The position numbers were made by a program, and so were the translations under genes. The notes under the pieces are model-generated. The model saw nothing but the letters and a program-made list of their open reading frames with translations, ran no database searches and was not told the origin of the DNA. Positions 16,410 to 26,250 of a DNA stretch of 47,627 nucleotides are shown here, piece after piece. The DNA is taken from assembly GCA_025356765.1 (NCBI GenBank), contig JANXRO010000205.1:1-47627 (forward strand). Direction: 5' to 3'. Source of the DNA: Hyphomicrobiales bacterium. GTDB taxonomy: Bacteria; Pseudomonadota; Alphaproteobacteria; Rhizobiales; Aestuariivirgaceae. Position 1 is the stretch's first letter. The number at the start of each line of letters is the position of its first letter.

Positions 16410-17749
16410 TCAGCTTTTTTTGGCAGATTCATCAACACGTCTTCGCGCAATTTTGAAACGGCATTGGCATGCCCGTCGAAGCCTTCATAGGTTGCTAAAA
16501 CATGGGCTTGCTTTGCAAGATCTGGATAACCCTTGCTGGTGACATAGGCAATTGAAGTGCGTTTCATAAAATCAAAAACAGAAATGGCCGACGATGTTTT
16601 TGCCCAGCCACTTGTTGGCAAGCAATGATTGGGACCGATCACATAATTGCCCAGCGTGCTTGGTGTATGTTCGCCCAAAAGAATTTCACCGGCATGTTCA
16701 AGCCTGCCTAAATATTGGAAGGGCTCTTTTGACAAAACTTCCAAATGTTCTGGGGCATATTCATTGCAAAATGCAATTGCGTCGGCTTCATCGCGGGCCA
16801 AAACGATGCCGCCCATCGAGCCAGACAAAACTGTGCTTGAATAACCCACGCGCAATGCGCTCATGTGCTTCCAATATTCGGGAATTGCAGCCAAGGCTTC
16901 TTCTGCAACGTGTCTGTTCCATGTCACAAGATAGGCTGAACTATCAGGGCCATGTTCGGCTTCTACGAGAAGATCAAGAGCCGCGAGTTTTCCGCTTACG
17001 CTATCGTCGGCCAAGATGATCACTTCACTTGGCCCCGCGGGTGTGCCTGTATCTATGATATGCGAAAGCAAACGCTTGGCGGCACCCACCCAAGGGCTTC
17101 CAGGGCCCACCACTTTGGTGGCCTTGGAGATTGTCTGCGTGCCATATGCAACAGCCGCAATGCCTTGTGCGCCGCCGGCTTTATAAACCTTGCTTACACC
17201 AGCCATGCGGGCTGCCACCAATGTGGCATCATCAATCTGCCCGTTGGGGCCGGGCGGGGTTATGATACAAATATCTTTCACACCAGCTACTTGTGCTGGA
17301 ATTGTGAGCATCAGTGCAGCCGACGGAAACGCGCCCTTGCCACGCGGAACATAACACGCAACCGAGGGAATGGGTGAAGCACGATCGCCACCGAATGCGC
17401 CGGGCCTGATTTCATGCAGCCACATTTTTTCCGGCATTTGTTCTTGATGGAACTTACGGATTGATCCTGCTGCAAATTCCAACGCTTCACGCACTTCTGG
17501 AGCAAGAGTTTTTTCTGCGGCGGCAAAATCTGCCTCGGTGGCTGCAATGTTGCCAGACTCTACGGGGGCCTTGTCAAATTCTCTTGCAAATCGTGCCAAG
17601 GCTTCATCACCTTCGACGCGCACGGCCTCTATAATGGGATTAACTTTGGCTTCAAACGAGGAAAGATCTGTTTCCGTGCGCTGCTGCAATTTAGTGCGCT
17701 CGGCAACAGAAAGATTGGCCAATTGATGAAAGTTGATCAAGGGGGTCAC
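16406..17749 (-). CDS. Histidinol dehydrogenase family protein, probably a paralogue with altered Zn ligands
   Basis: A 447-residue HisD-fold protein. GTG 17749 is chosen because AGGAAA precedes it at suitable distance; the frame is open to a TTG at 17806. The catalytic Glu334-His335 pair (YAPEHLE), the His266 ligand (EAEHGPD) and the C-terminal His427 (GHANAV) are kept. However, the position of the Zn ligand Gln259 of E. coli HisD is Glu263 here, and that of Asp360 is Asn368 (LGNYVIGPNHCLPT). The usual VGPGN.YV loop is VGPGSPWV. It may oxidise an alcohol other than histidinol. It is 66 bases after glgX on the same strand, away from other his genes. True HisD remains possible. Confidence 0.75.
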   Translation of the reverse strand: MTPLINFHQLANLSVAERTKLQQRTETDLSSFEAKVNPIIEAVRVEGDEALARFAREFDKAPVESGNIAATEADFAAAEKTLAPEVREALEFAAGSIRKFHQEQMPEKMWLHEIRPGAFGGDRASPIPSVACYVPRGKGAFPSAALMLTIPAQVAGVKDICIITPPGPNGQIDDATLVAARMAGVSKVYKAGGAQGIAAVAYGTQTISKATKVVGPGSPWVGAAKRLLSHIIDTGTPAGPSEVIILADDSVSGKLAALDLLVEAEHGPDSSAYLVTWNRHVAEEALAAIPEYWKHMSALRVGYSSTVLSGSMGGIVLARDEADAIAFCNEYAPEHLEVLSKEPFQYLGRLEHAGEILLGEHTPSTLGNYVIGPNHCLPTSGWAKTSSAISVFDFMKRTSIAYVTSKGYPDLAKQAHVLATYEGFDGHANAVSKLREDVLMNLPKKAD

Positions 17750-17815
17750 TGCGGTTTCCTGTCTTTTGGAAGATGAGCACCTAGCCGCATCGGACAGGTT
17801 TTTCAATGTCGCTTG

Positions 17816-19711
17816 TTAACGCAGTGCCAGCTTTGTAACTTCCTCGAACACGCTGACGGATTGTGCCGGACAGCCATCAAGCGGTGAAGAGCAGTAAAGC
17901 CTTTTCCACGTATAGCCTTTTTGGGACAATAGAGCCAACTGATGCAACTGGGTTGAGCCATTGGCAACCACAGCACAGCGCTTTTCGGGGCCAATAAAAA
18001 GCAGGCCTAAAAACCGTTGATTGGGATTTGACCATTTTATGGGCTCGCCATGTTCATCAAACCAACTGGCTTCAACAAAGCCCAGCTTTTCGTTGCCGCT
18101 GAGAATGCGATCACTCTGAAAAAGATTTAACCGTTGGCGCAGCGCAAACAAATTGCTGATATGGGCGGCAAGTTCCTGATCTCGGTTTTTCCAATTCAAC
18201 CATGTGGTGGAATTGTCTTGGGCATAAGCGTTGTTATTGCCTTTTTGAGTGCGGCCAAATTCGTCGCCCGCCGTTAACATTGGTGTTCCGCGCGAAAGAA
18301 AAAGCGTGGCAAGCAACGCCTCTACGTTGCCGCCGATAAATGTGACTTCGCCATTTTTGCCATCACGATTATCTTCGCCATTGGCCAAATTATTCTTTTC
18401 AGAATAGAGCGTCAGGTCTTTCATCGTAAAACCATCATGGGCCGCTATAAAATTAATGCCGCGCGACGGTTTAGAAAAAATGTCGGCTGATCCCGCGATG
18501 CGCGTTGCCAAATTATTTACAGAAAATTGATCGCCGCGCCAGAAGCGCCTTATATCATCTCGAAATTTGTCATTCCATTCTTGCCAGCGCGGCGGAAAGT
18601 TGCCGAGTTGATAACCGCCGGGGCCAATGTCCCATGGTTCTGCAATCATAATGCAGGTTGAAAGAACGTCGTCATTTTCAATGGCCTTGAAAAGAGGAGC
18701 ATCAGCATGAAAACCATCGGGCTGTCTGCCCATGATGCTTGCGAGATCAAATCGAAATCCATCAACACCTGCTTTTAAAACCCAATGGCGCAATGATGCG
18801 ATGACCAGCTCGACCACATTTGGGTGGTTTAATGCCAAGGTGTTGCCGCAGCCTGTGTCGTTGATCAACTCGCCATTGGCTTGGGCATAGTAGGTGCAAT
18901 TGTCGAGGCCGCGAAAACAAAGCGTTGGGCCGAATTGATCGCTTTCTCCAGTATGATTGAGAACCACATCCATGATGACGCGAAAATCATGTTGATGCAG
19001 TGTAGCAATTGTTTCACGTAACATATTGAAACCGTGAGGTTCTATCTTCGCTTCAAGGGCTGTGAATTGAATGGGGTTATAGCCCCAGGCATTTGTTAGT
19101 TTGTGCGGTTGCAAATGGCGTTCGTCAATCCATGCGGTGATTGGCATCAACTCAATTGTGTCAACGCCTAGTGTTTTGAGGTGTTCAATGATGACAGGTT
19201 CTTGCAACGCTGAAATTGTGCCGCGCTTTTTTGGTGGCACTTGCGGATGCAATTTACTGAATGCCTTGACGGGCAATTCATAAATAAATTCTGGTTTGCG
19301 ATATGACGGCCTGACAACATCTGACCATAGATTTTCAACCACGCATTTTGGCACGCATAGAGCTGTGTCAACGCCACGCTGGCTCAACCGATCGTCATAG
19401 ACAAAAGGGCCATCAAGTGTTGCGGCTAGCGGATCAACTAACAGTTTTGAAACATCAAAGCGATGGCCCTGAGTTGGTTGCCACGGCCCATCGGCGCGCA
19501 AACCATAGCGTGTTCCGGCGGATATATTTTCAACCCACGCAAAATGAATATCACCGCTGCGTTCAGTCAGCTCAATGCGGCGGGTTTCCTTCTCAGCATC
19601 GAAAATGCAGATGAAAATTTTCGTGGCATATTTGGAAAAGACAGCAACATTTGCGCCGTCTTTACCCAAAGTCACTCCTAAGGGTGATGGTTGTCCAGTT
19701 TTCTTAGGCAT
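17816..19711 (-). CDS. glgX: Glycogen debranching enzyme GlgX
   Basis: A 631-residue cytosolic GH13 enzyme that removes the short limit-dextrin branches left by glycogen phosphorylase, cutting alpha-1,6 bonds. An N-terminal CBM48-like domain (about 1-110) precedes the (beta/alpha)8 barrel. Barrel motifs are VVLNHTGESD, DGFRFDLAS (nucleophile Asp), MIAEPWD (acid/base Glu) and AAHDGFT (transition-state Asp). The length is near that of E. coli GlgX (about 657). Seven bases separate it from pgm upstream. It is the natural partner of glgP in the same operon. Confidence 0.93.
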   Translation of the reverse strand: MPKKTGQPSPLGVTLGKDGANVAVFSKYATKIFICIFDAEKETRRIELTERSGDIHFAWVENISAGTRYGLRADGPWQPTQGHRFDVSKLLVDPLAATLDGPFVYDDRLSQRGVDTALCVPKCVVENLWSDVVRPSYRKPEFIYELPVKAFSKLHPQVPPKKRGTISALQEPVIIEHLKTLGVDTIELMPITAWIDERHLQPHKLTNAWGYNPIQFTALEAKIEPHGFNMLRETIATLHQHDFRVIMDVVLNHTGESDQFGPTLCFRGLDNCTYYAQANGELINDTGCGNTLALNHPNVVELVIASLRHWVLKAGVDGFRFDLASIMGRQPDGFHADAPLFKAIENDDVLSTCIMIAEPWDIGPGGYQLGNFPPRWQEWNDKFRDDIRRFWRGDQFSVNNLATRIAGSADIFSKPSRGINFIAAHDGFTMKDLTLYSEKNNLANGEDNRDGKNGEVTFIGGNVEALLATLFLSRGTPMLTAGDEFGRTQKGNNNAYAQDNSTTWLNWKNRDQELAAHISNLFALRQRLNLFQSDRILSGNEKLGFVEASWFDEHGEPIKWSNPNQRFLGLLFIGPEKRCAVVANGSTQLHQLALLSQKGYTWKRLYCSSPLDGCPAQSVSVFEEVTKLALR

Positions 19712-19718
19712 GTGCGTG

Positions 19719-21341
19719 TTAGGTAATAACCGTGGGTTGGGCCCGGCCGGTTAATTTTTCAATCTGTGCCACGCTGCGCGAAAGTGTGATCAAATTTGCC
19801 AAAGCGGATTGTGTTTCTTGATTGTGCTTGGAGGGGTCTGATTCATATTTTTCAATGTAGACCCGCAAAGTTGCGCCAGCCGTGCCTGTTCCAGATAGGC
19901 GATAAATTACGCGTGCGCCATTTGCCATAAGCAGGCGAATGCCTTGGCCCGTGGTGCGCGAGCCGTCAATGGGATCATCATAGGCAAAATCATCAGCTTT
20001 TTCGATTGAATGCTGCCCCACGAGTGACGGCAATTGATTGCGCAGGCCGTTCATAAGGTTTGTGGCGGCGGCTAAATCAACCTCTTCATAATCATGCCGC
20101 GTATAATAATTTCGGCCATATTCAGCCCAATGGGCGTGAACAATATCTGCGACAGATTGTTTGCGCGCGGCCAAAATGTTCAGCCACATCAAAACGGCCC
20201 ACAGCCCATCTTTCTCCCGCACATGATTAGAGCCTGTGCCAAAGCTTTCTTCGCCGCAGACGGTTGCCTTATTGGCATCCAGCAAATTGCCGAAGAATTT
20301 CCAACCTGTGGGAGTTTCATAACATTTCAGGCCCATTTTAGCGGCCACGCGATCTGCCGCGCCGCTGGTGGGCATGGAACGGGCAATGCCCGCAATGCCG
20401 GCTTTATAACCCGGTGCCAAATGCATGTTGGCCGCAATGATGGCCAAACTGTCTGATGGGGTGACGTAAATGCCTTTGCCAACAATAAGGTTGCGATCTC
20501 CATCGCCATCAGAGGCGGCGCCAAAATCAGGGCCATTGCCTGATAGCACGCTGTCACATAACTCTTTAGCATGAACCAAATTCGGGTCTGGGTGGTGGCC
20601 GCCAAAATCGGGCAGGGGTGTGCCATTGATCACGGTGCCTTGTGCAAAGCCCAATGTATCTTCCAATATATGCTTGCCGTAAGGGCCGGTTATGGCACTC
20701 ATGCCATCAAATTTCATGGTGAGACCAGATTTAATCCGCGCACGGATTAAATCAAAATCAAAAAGGGTTTGCATTAAAGCGGCATAGTCGGTGACCGGAT
20801 CAACGACCTCAACTTGCATTGAACCCAATGTGTGGTGGCCAATCTTATCAAGATTAACATCCGCGTGGCGAAGGGTTTTGTATGACGCGATTGTTTGCGT
20901 GTGGGCAAACATTGCTTCTGTTAGTTTTTCTGGCGCAGGGCCGCCGTTGCTGGCGTTATATTTTATGCCAAAGTCGCCATCCGGTCCGCCCGGGTTGTGG
21001 CTGGCAGAGAGAATTATGCCACCAAAGGCTTGGTTTTTGCGAATAAGATGTGAAGCCGCCGGAGTGGACAAAAGCCCGTTCTGGCCAACAATCACTTTGC
21101 CAAAACCATTTGCTGCAGCCATGCGCAATGCAATTTGAACAACTTCTTTATTATAAAAACGGCCATCACCGCCAATCACCAAGGTTTTTCCGACGAAGCT
21201 TTCAAGCGAATTGAAAATGGATTGAATGAAATTTTCTGCATAATGCGGCTGTTGAAACACAGTCACTTTTTTGCGCAATCCAGATGTTCCGGGGCGCTGA
21301 CCATCAAAGGGTTTTGTTGCAATTGTTTCAATCATGGTCAC
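19719..21341 (-). CDS. pgm: Phosphoglucomutase
   Basis: A 540-residue alpha-D-phosphohexomutase that interconverts glucose 1-phosphate and glucose 6-phosphate, joining glycogen metabolism to glycolysis. Visible signatures are RPGTSGLRKK at the N-terminus, the active serine loop ILSASHNPGG, the Mg loop DGDGDRN, the sugar loop CGEESFGTGSNH and the phosphate-binding RLSGTGTAGATLR. The first possible start is GTG 21341, which overlaps the glgA stop; ATG 21335 lies two bases after that stop and is equally good. Its place after glgA matches the rhizobial glg operon. Confidence 0.95.
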   Translation of the reverse strand: MTMIETIATKPFDGQRPGTSGLRKKVTVFQQPHYAENFIQSIFNSLESFVGKTLVIGGDGRFYNKEVVQIALRMAAANGFGKVIVGQNGLLSTPAASHLIRKNQAFGGIILSASHNPGGPDGDFGIKYNASNGGPAPEKLTEAMFAHTQTIASYKTLRHADVNLDKIGHHTLGSMQVEVVDPVTDYAALMQTLFDFDLIRARIKSGLTMKFDGMSAITGPYGKHILEDTLGFAQGTVINGTPLPDFGGHHPDPNLVHAKELCDSVLSGNGPDFGAASDGDGDRNLIVGKGIYVTPSDSLAIIAANMHLAPGYKAGIAGIARSMPTSGAADRVAAKMGLKCYETPTGWKFFGNLLDANKATVCGEESFGTGSNHVREKDGLWAVLMWLNILAARKQSVADIVHAHWAEYGRNYYTRHDYEEVDLAAATNLMNGLRNQLPSLVGQHSIEKADDFAYDDPIDGSRTTGQGIRLLMANGARVIYRLSGTGTAGATLRVYIEKYESDPSKHNQETQSALANLITLSRSVAQIEKLTGRAQPTVIT

Positions 21342-22759
21342 ACCGTTTTATAAAGTTCTGCATAAGCCTTTGCCGAATGATCCCACGATACATCGCTGGC
21401 CATGCCGCGCTTTTGCATGTTTTGCCACTGGGGCTTATTTCCAAAAAGCTTTGCTGCTCTGCTTAAAACATTTTGCAAACTGGGTTGATCAACCGGCGTG
21501 AATTGCAAACCTGTTGCAACGCCCGCACTTAAGCCCGCATCATTTGCGTCTATGATCGTGTCGGCCAATCCACCCGTGCGCGCCACGATGGGCACGCAGC
21601 CATAACGCAAGCCGTAAAGCTGGGTTAGGCCACAAGGTTCAAACCGCGAAGGCACAAGCATTGTGTCACAGCCGCCTTGAACCAAATGCGACAAGTTTTC
21701 ATCGTATGCTGCAACAACGCCAATACGGCCAGGGTGACGCCATGCCGCCGCCATGACGGCTTGTTCAATCGCAGACTCACCTGTTCCGATTAATGCCAAT
21801 CTTGCCCCAGAACCTACCAACCAATCTAAAAGGCCGGCAAAAATGTCCATGCCTTTTTGCCATGTGAGGCGGCTGACTACGCCGTGGATTATGCCATCGC
21901 CTGGTTCAAGTTTGAAACTTTTTTCAATGGCGCGCTTGTTTGCGGCGCGCGCTTCCAAATTTTTGACAGTGTAGTTGGTGGGCAGCGCTTTATCGGTTTG
22001 CGGGTTCCACACATCGGCGTCTATGCCATTTACAAATCCAAAGAGCACGTTGCGCCGGGCCCTCAATAAGCCTTCAAGCCCCATGCCATATTCGCTTGTG
22101 CAAATTTCTTGCGCATAAGTTGGTGAAACCGTGGTGATGGCATTGGCCAAAGCCAGTCCGCCCTTCAGGAAGCCCACGTTGCCATAGAATTCCAATGCGT
22201 TCACATTGAAAGCTTGAGGTGGCAAGCCAAGTTGTGAAAATATCGCTGGCGAAAATTGCCCTTGGAAGGCAATGTTATGAACGGTGAGAATGGTTTTAGG
22301 CCCACCTGAATAATGCAGATAAACTGGTGCCAAAGCCGCTTGCCAATCATGGGCATGAAGAACATCGGCTTTATAATTGCCGCATTCGCCGCGCGCCAAA
22401 AGTGCAGCCACTTGCGAAAGTGCTGCAAAGCGTTGCGGGTTGTCTGGCCAATCTTTGCCATCTCCACCCAAATACGGATTGCCAACACGGTTATAAAGAT
22501 GTGGCGCATCCAACACGAACACATCCAGCCCCTTGGCCTTGCCACTTAATAATTTCGCTGCGCCACCAAATAGGTTTGCAAAGCTTTTGATTGTTTCAGC
22601 TTTTTCCAAAACGTTCATCACGGCAGGATAACCCGGCACCAGTGTTTTCATGGTGATGCCGTGGGGCTTAAGTGCTTCTGGCAAAGCGCCTGTCACATCA
22701 GCAAGGCCGCCGGTTTTGATCAGCGGATAAAGTTCAGATGTGACAGAAAGAACCTGCAT
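21338..22759 (-). CDS. glgA: Glycogen synthase (ADP-glucose dependent)
   Basis: A 473-residue GT5 enzyme that extends alpha-1,4-glucan chains with glucose from ADP-glucose. The start at ATG 22759 gives the family-typical N-terminus MQVLSVTSELYPLIKTGGLA, with the KTGGL nucleotide-binding motif. The C-terminal half holds RLTWQKG and the conserved Glu region SRFEPCGLTQLYGLRYG followed by TGGLADTI. A TTG in frame at 22777 would overlap glgC and is less likely. The ATG follows the glgC stop by one base, so the pair is translationally coupled. Confidence 0.95.
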   Translation of the reverse strand: MQVLSVTSELYPLIKTGGLADVTGALPEALKPHGITMKTLVPGYPAVMNVLEKAETIKSFANLFGGAAKLLSGKAKGLDVFVLDAPHLYNRVGNPYLGGDGKDWPDNPQRFAALSQVAALLARGECGNYKADVLHAHDWQAALAPVYLHYSGGPKTILTVHNIAFQGQFSPAIFSQLGLPPQAFNVNALEFYGNVGFLKGGLALANAITTVSPTYAQEICTSEYGMGLEGLLRARRNVLFGFVNGIDADVWNPQTDKALPTNYTVKNLEARAANKRAIEKSFKLEPGDGIIHGVVSRLTWQKGMDIFAGLLDWLVGSGARLALIGTGESAIEQAVMAAAWRHPGRIGVVAAYDENLSHLVQGGCDTMLVPSRFEPCGLTQLYGLRYGCVPIVARTGGLADTIIDANDAGLSAGVATGLQFTPVDQPSLQNVLSRAAKLFGNKPQWQNMQKRGMASDVSWDHSAKAYAELYKTV

Positions 22760-22760
22760 G

Positions 22761-24023
22761 TCAGACCAATTGATCAATCATCGGCTGGGTGATTAAACAA
22801 ATGCCTTTTTCGCTGCGGCGGAAACGTTTGGCATCCAACACAGGGTCTTGGCCCACGATCAGCCCTTCAGGAATTTGCACACTTGAATCGATGATTACTT
22901 TTGTCAGGCTGGCATTGCGGCCAATTTCAACATTGGGCAAAATGACAGCATCTTCCAAACTGGAAAATGAATTCACTCTGACATTGGTGAAAAGCAAAGC
23001 CCGTTTGATCGACGCGCCTGAAACAATGCAGCCACCAGAAACCAATGACGCGATGGCACTGCCGCGACGGCCTTCAAGATCGTGGACGAATTTTGCTGGT
23101 GGTGTCACTTCGCCATACGTCCAGATTGGCCAATCACGATCATAAAGATCCAATGCGGGCAACGTATCCGTCAAATCAATATTGGCTTCCCAATAGGCGT
23201 CAATGGTTCCGGCATCACGCCAATAGGCATGCTTTTCCAAAGGCGAGCGCACGCAAGATTTCGAGAACCGATGCGCCACAGCTTTGCCGCTTTTTACAAC
23301 ATAGGGAATGATGTCTTTGCCAAAGTCGCGCGATGAATTTGGGTCTGCCGCATCACGGCGTAGCAAGCCGGCCAAAAATTTCGTTTCAAAAACATAAATA
23401 CCCATGGAAGCCAATGCTATGTCTGGGTTGCCGGGAATGGCTGGTGGATCTTTGGGTTTTTCCACAAATGCCGTAATGACGTCGTGTTCATCGACGGCTA
23501 AAACACCAAAGCCTGTGGCTTCCATGCGCGGAACTTCCAGCACACCGATTGTTACATCGGCTGCAGAATCCACATGCTGTTGCAACATTGGTTCATAGTC
23601 TTGCTTATAAATGTGATCGCCAGCAAGGATGACGATATATTTAACATTATAAGTCTCGATGATATCTAGGTTTTGATAAACCGCATCTGCGGTTCCAGCA
23701 TACCATTGATCTTCAGAAACGCGTTGGCTTGCGGGGAGAATATCAAAACTTTCATTACGCTCTGTGCGAAAGAAGTTCCAACCGCGCGTCAAATGGCGAA
23801 TTAAACTGTGGGCCTTATATTGAGTAGCAACACCGATGCGCCGAATGCCTGAGTTCATCGCATTGGAAAGTGCAAAATCAATAATGCGCGATTTGCCACC
23901 AAAAGGCACGGCTGGTTTTGCACGTCTGTCGGTTAATTCCATCAGGCGGCTTCCCCGGCCTCCGGCCAAAACATAAGCCATTGTATCTCTGGCCAGTGGG
24001 CCTGACTTTTTTTGTTCACTCAT
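22761..24023 (-). CDS. glgC: Glucose-1-phosphate adenylyltransferase (ADP-glucose pyrophosphorylase)
   Basis: A 420-residue enzyme for the committed step of glycogen synthesis, making ADP-glucose from ATP and glucose 1-phosphate. Signatures are YVLAGGRGSRLMELT (nucleotide binding), PAVPFGGKSRIIDFALSN, WYAGTADAVYQN, the catalytic region ILAGDHIYKQDYEPM, FVEKPKDP with the sugar-phosphate Lys, and a C-terminal left-handed beta-helix with IDSSVQIPEG. The rhizobial and Agrobacterium enzymes of this type are allosteric. It lies 21 bases after glgB. Confidence 0.96.
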   Translation of the reverse strand: MSEQKKSGPLARDTMAYVLAGGRGSRLMELTDRRAKPAVPFGGKSRIIDFALSNAMNSGIRRIGVATQYKAHSLIRHLTRGWNFFRTERNESFDILPASQRVSEDQWYAGTADAVYQNLDIIETYNVKYIVILAGDHIYKQDYEPMLQQHVDSAADVTIGVLEVPRMEATGFGVLAVDEHDVITAFVEKPKDPPAIPGNPDIALASMGIYVFETKFLAGLLRRDAADPNSSRDFGKDIIPYVVKSGKAVAHRFSKSCVRSPLEKHAYWRDAGTIDAYWEANIDLTDTLPALDLYDRDWPIWTYGEVTPPAKFVHDLEGRRGSAIASLVSGGCIVSGASIKRALLFTNVRVNSFSSLEDAVILPNVEIGRNASLTKVIIDSSVQIPEGLIVGQDPVLDAKRFRRSEKGICLITQPMIDQLV

Positions 24024-24044
24024 AACAACACTCCCGGACGTTTA

Positions 24045-26237
24045 TTATTTTTCGAATCTGAACATCACTGTGGCCAAGGGTGGAAGTGTAATCAAAGCAG
24101 ATGCAGGTTTTCCGTGCGAAGGTTCTTTTGTGCCTTCAATTTTTCCCTGATTTCCTTTGCCTGTCCCCCAATAAGTTTCAGCGTCGCTGTTAAAGACTTC
24201 ACACCAAGTTCCATGCTTTGGCAAGGGCAGGCGGTAATTTTCGCGCACAACAGATGTGAAATTTGAAATCGCCACCACTGGGCTCTGGCCATCGCCTGAA
24301 TGACGCACCCAAGCAAACACCGAGTTTTCAGCATCATCACCAATCAACCATTCAAAACCCTCTGGCTCGCAATCACGCGCATAAAGTGCTGGGGAAGATT
24401 GATAGAGATGGTTTAAATCACGCAACATGGTTTGCATGCCTTTATGCGGGCCATGCTGCAGCAAATTCCAATCAAGCGATTGCGTGTGGTTCCATTCTGT
24501 CCACGGGGCCATTTCTTGGCCCATGAATAAAAGCTTCTTTCCAGGATAGGCCCACATAAAGGCCAAATACGCGCGCAAGGTTGCAAATTTCTGCCAATCA
24601 TCGCCCGACATTTTTGCCAGCAGTGAGCCTTTTCCATGCACCACTTCATCATGCGAAAGCGGCAAAACGAAATTTTCGGTGAAGGCGTAAAGCAAACCAA
24701 ACGTCAGATCATTGTGGTGGTGTTTGCGATAAACTCCCTCACGCTGCATATATTGCAACGTGTCGTGCATGAAGCCCATGTTCCATTTGAAACCAAAGCC
24801 AAGGCCGCCCACGCTTGTTGGTTTTGAAACGCCTGGGAAGGCTGTCGACTCTTCGGCGATGGTCATAATGCCGGGGTGTTGGCCATAGGTTTCGTGGTTC
24901 ATGCGTTGAAGGAAGGCAATGGCTTCCAAATTTTCACGACCACCAAATTGGTTGGGGATCCATTCGCCCTCTTTGCGGCTGTAATCCAGATAGAGCATCG
25001 AGGCTACGGCATCCACGCGCAAACCATCTAAATGATAACGTTCAAGCCAGAACAATGCATTGTTCAACAGAAAACTTTGCACTTCTTTGCGGCCGAAATT
25101 ATAGATCGCGGTGTTCCAATCGGGGTGGAAACCTTGGCGCGGATCAGCATGTTCATAAAGTGCTGTGCCATCAAAGTTTGAAAGGCCGTGTTGATCTGTT
25201 GGAAAATGCGCTGGCACCCAATCTAAAATAATGCCGATGCCAGCGGCATGGGCTTTATCAACAAAATCAGCAAATCCTTCCGGGTCGCCAAAACGTGATG
25301 TTGGCGCAAACAAGCCTGTGGGTTGATAGCCCCACGATGGATCATAAGGATGTTCGCTTACCGGCAACAATTCGATGTGGGTGAAGCCCATGTCTTTGAC
25401 ATAGGCTACAAGCTGGTCAGCCAGCTCGGCATAAGTTAAGAACTTGTCGCCTTCATTTTTGCGCCAAGAGCCTAAGTGCACTTCATAAATGCTGATGGGC
25501 ACGCGGCGTTTGTCTGGCGCCACACGGGCTTTTAAATAGTCAGCATCTGTCCACTTAAAATGATCAGTGCGGGTGATGCGAGAGGCCGTGTTGGGGCGCA
25601 GTTCTGCGGCAAAACCATAGGGATCGGACTTCAGATGAAGGCCATCGTGAACGTCGATAATTTCATATTTATAGCCTTGGCCCAACTTCGCGCCCGGCAC
25701 GAAAATTTCCCACACACCAACGTCCATGCGTTTGCGCATGACGTGCAGGCGGCCATCCCATTGGTTAAAATCACCCACCACCGAAACGCGTTTTGCATTT
25801 GGTGCCCACACAGCAAAATGAACACCAGCAACGCCATCCATCGTTAAAGGATGTGCACCCAACTTATCATAAAGCTTAAGGTGATTGCCCTCGGCCATAA
25901 AATAATCATCTTGGGGGCCAAGCACCGGCCCTATTGAATAAGCATCAAGCACCGTCCATGAGCCGGTAGAATTGGCGCATTGATATTGAATGGTTTGTTG
26001 CTGGGAAGCTTTTACTTTGCCTTCAAAAAAGCCCGCTTTGTGCACGCGTGTAAGTTCGCCCAATGGCTTGCCATCTTGTGATTGCGCTTGAACAGTTTCA
26101 GCACCAGGAATAAAGGCGCGTGCCACAAATGATTTGCCCACCGGATGCAAACCCAATACAGAAAATGGGTTATCGTGCCTGCCATTTACAATGGCTTCGA
26201 TTTCGGGGCCGCTCGTTTTCCACTTCGGTTCGGCCAT
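24045..26237 (-). CDS. glgB: 1,4-alpha-glucan branching enzyme
   Basis: A 730-residue GH13 enzyme that creates alpha-1,6 branches in glycogen. It has the GlgB plan: an N1 domain (about 1-110), a CBM48 domain (VHFAVWAPNAKRVSVVGDFN), the catalytic barrel with DWVPAHFPTDQHGL, GLRVDAVASMLYLDYSR (nucleophile Asp), TIAEESTAFPGV (acid/base Glu) and LPLSHDEVVHGKGSL, and an all-beta C-terminal domain. Length is normal for the two-N-domain form. It follows glgP by 13 bases. Confidence 0.96.
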   Translation of the reverse strand: MAEPKWKTSGPEIEAIVNGRHDNPFSVLGLHPVGKSFVARAFIPGAETVQAQSQDGKPLGELTRVHKAGFFEGKVKASQQQTIQYQCANSTGSWTVLDAYSIGPVLGPQDDYFMAEGNHLKLYDKLGAHPLTMDGVAGVHFAVWAPNAKRVSVVGDFNQWDGRLHVMRKRMDVGVWEIFVPGAKLGQGYKYEIIDVHDGLHLKSDPYGFAAELRPNTASRITRTDHFKWTDADYLKARVAPDKRRVPISIYEVHLGSWRKNEGDKFLTYAELADQLVAYVKDMGFTHIELLPVSEHPYDPSWGYQPTGLFAPTSRFGDPEGFADFVDKAHAAGIGIILDWVPAHFPTDQHGLSNFDGTALYEHADPRQGFHPDWNTAIYNFGRKEVQSFLLNNALFWLERYHLDGLRVDAVASMLYLDYSRKEGEWIPNQFGGRENLEAIAFLQRMNHETYGQHPGIMTIAEESTAFPGVSKPTSVGGLGFGFKWNMGFMHDTLQYMQREGVYRKHHHNDLTFGLLYAFTENFVLPLSHDEVVHGKGSLLAKMSGDDWQKFATLRAYLAFMWAYPGKKLLFMGQEMAPWTEWNHTQSLDWNLLQHGPHKGMQTMLRDLNHLYQSSPALYARDCEPEGFEWLIGDDAENSVFAWVRHSGDGQSPVVAISNFTSVVRENYRLPLPKHGTWCEVFNSDAETYWGTGKGNQGKIEGTKEPSHGKPASALITLPPLATVMFRFEK

Positions 26238-26250
26238 TTCCGTTCAACCC

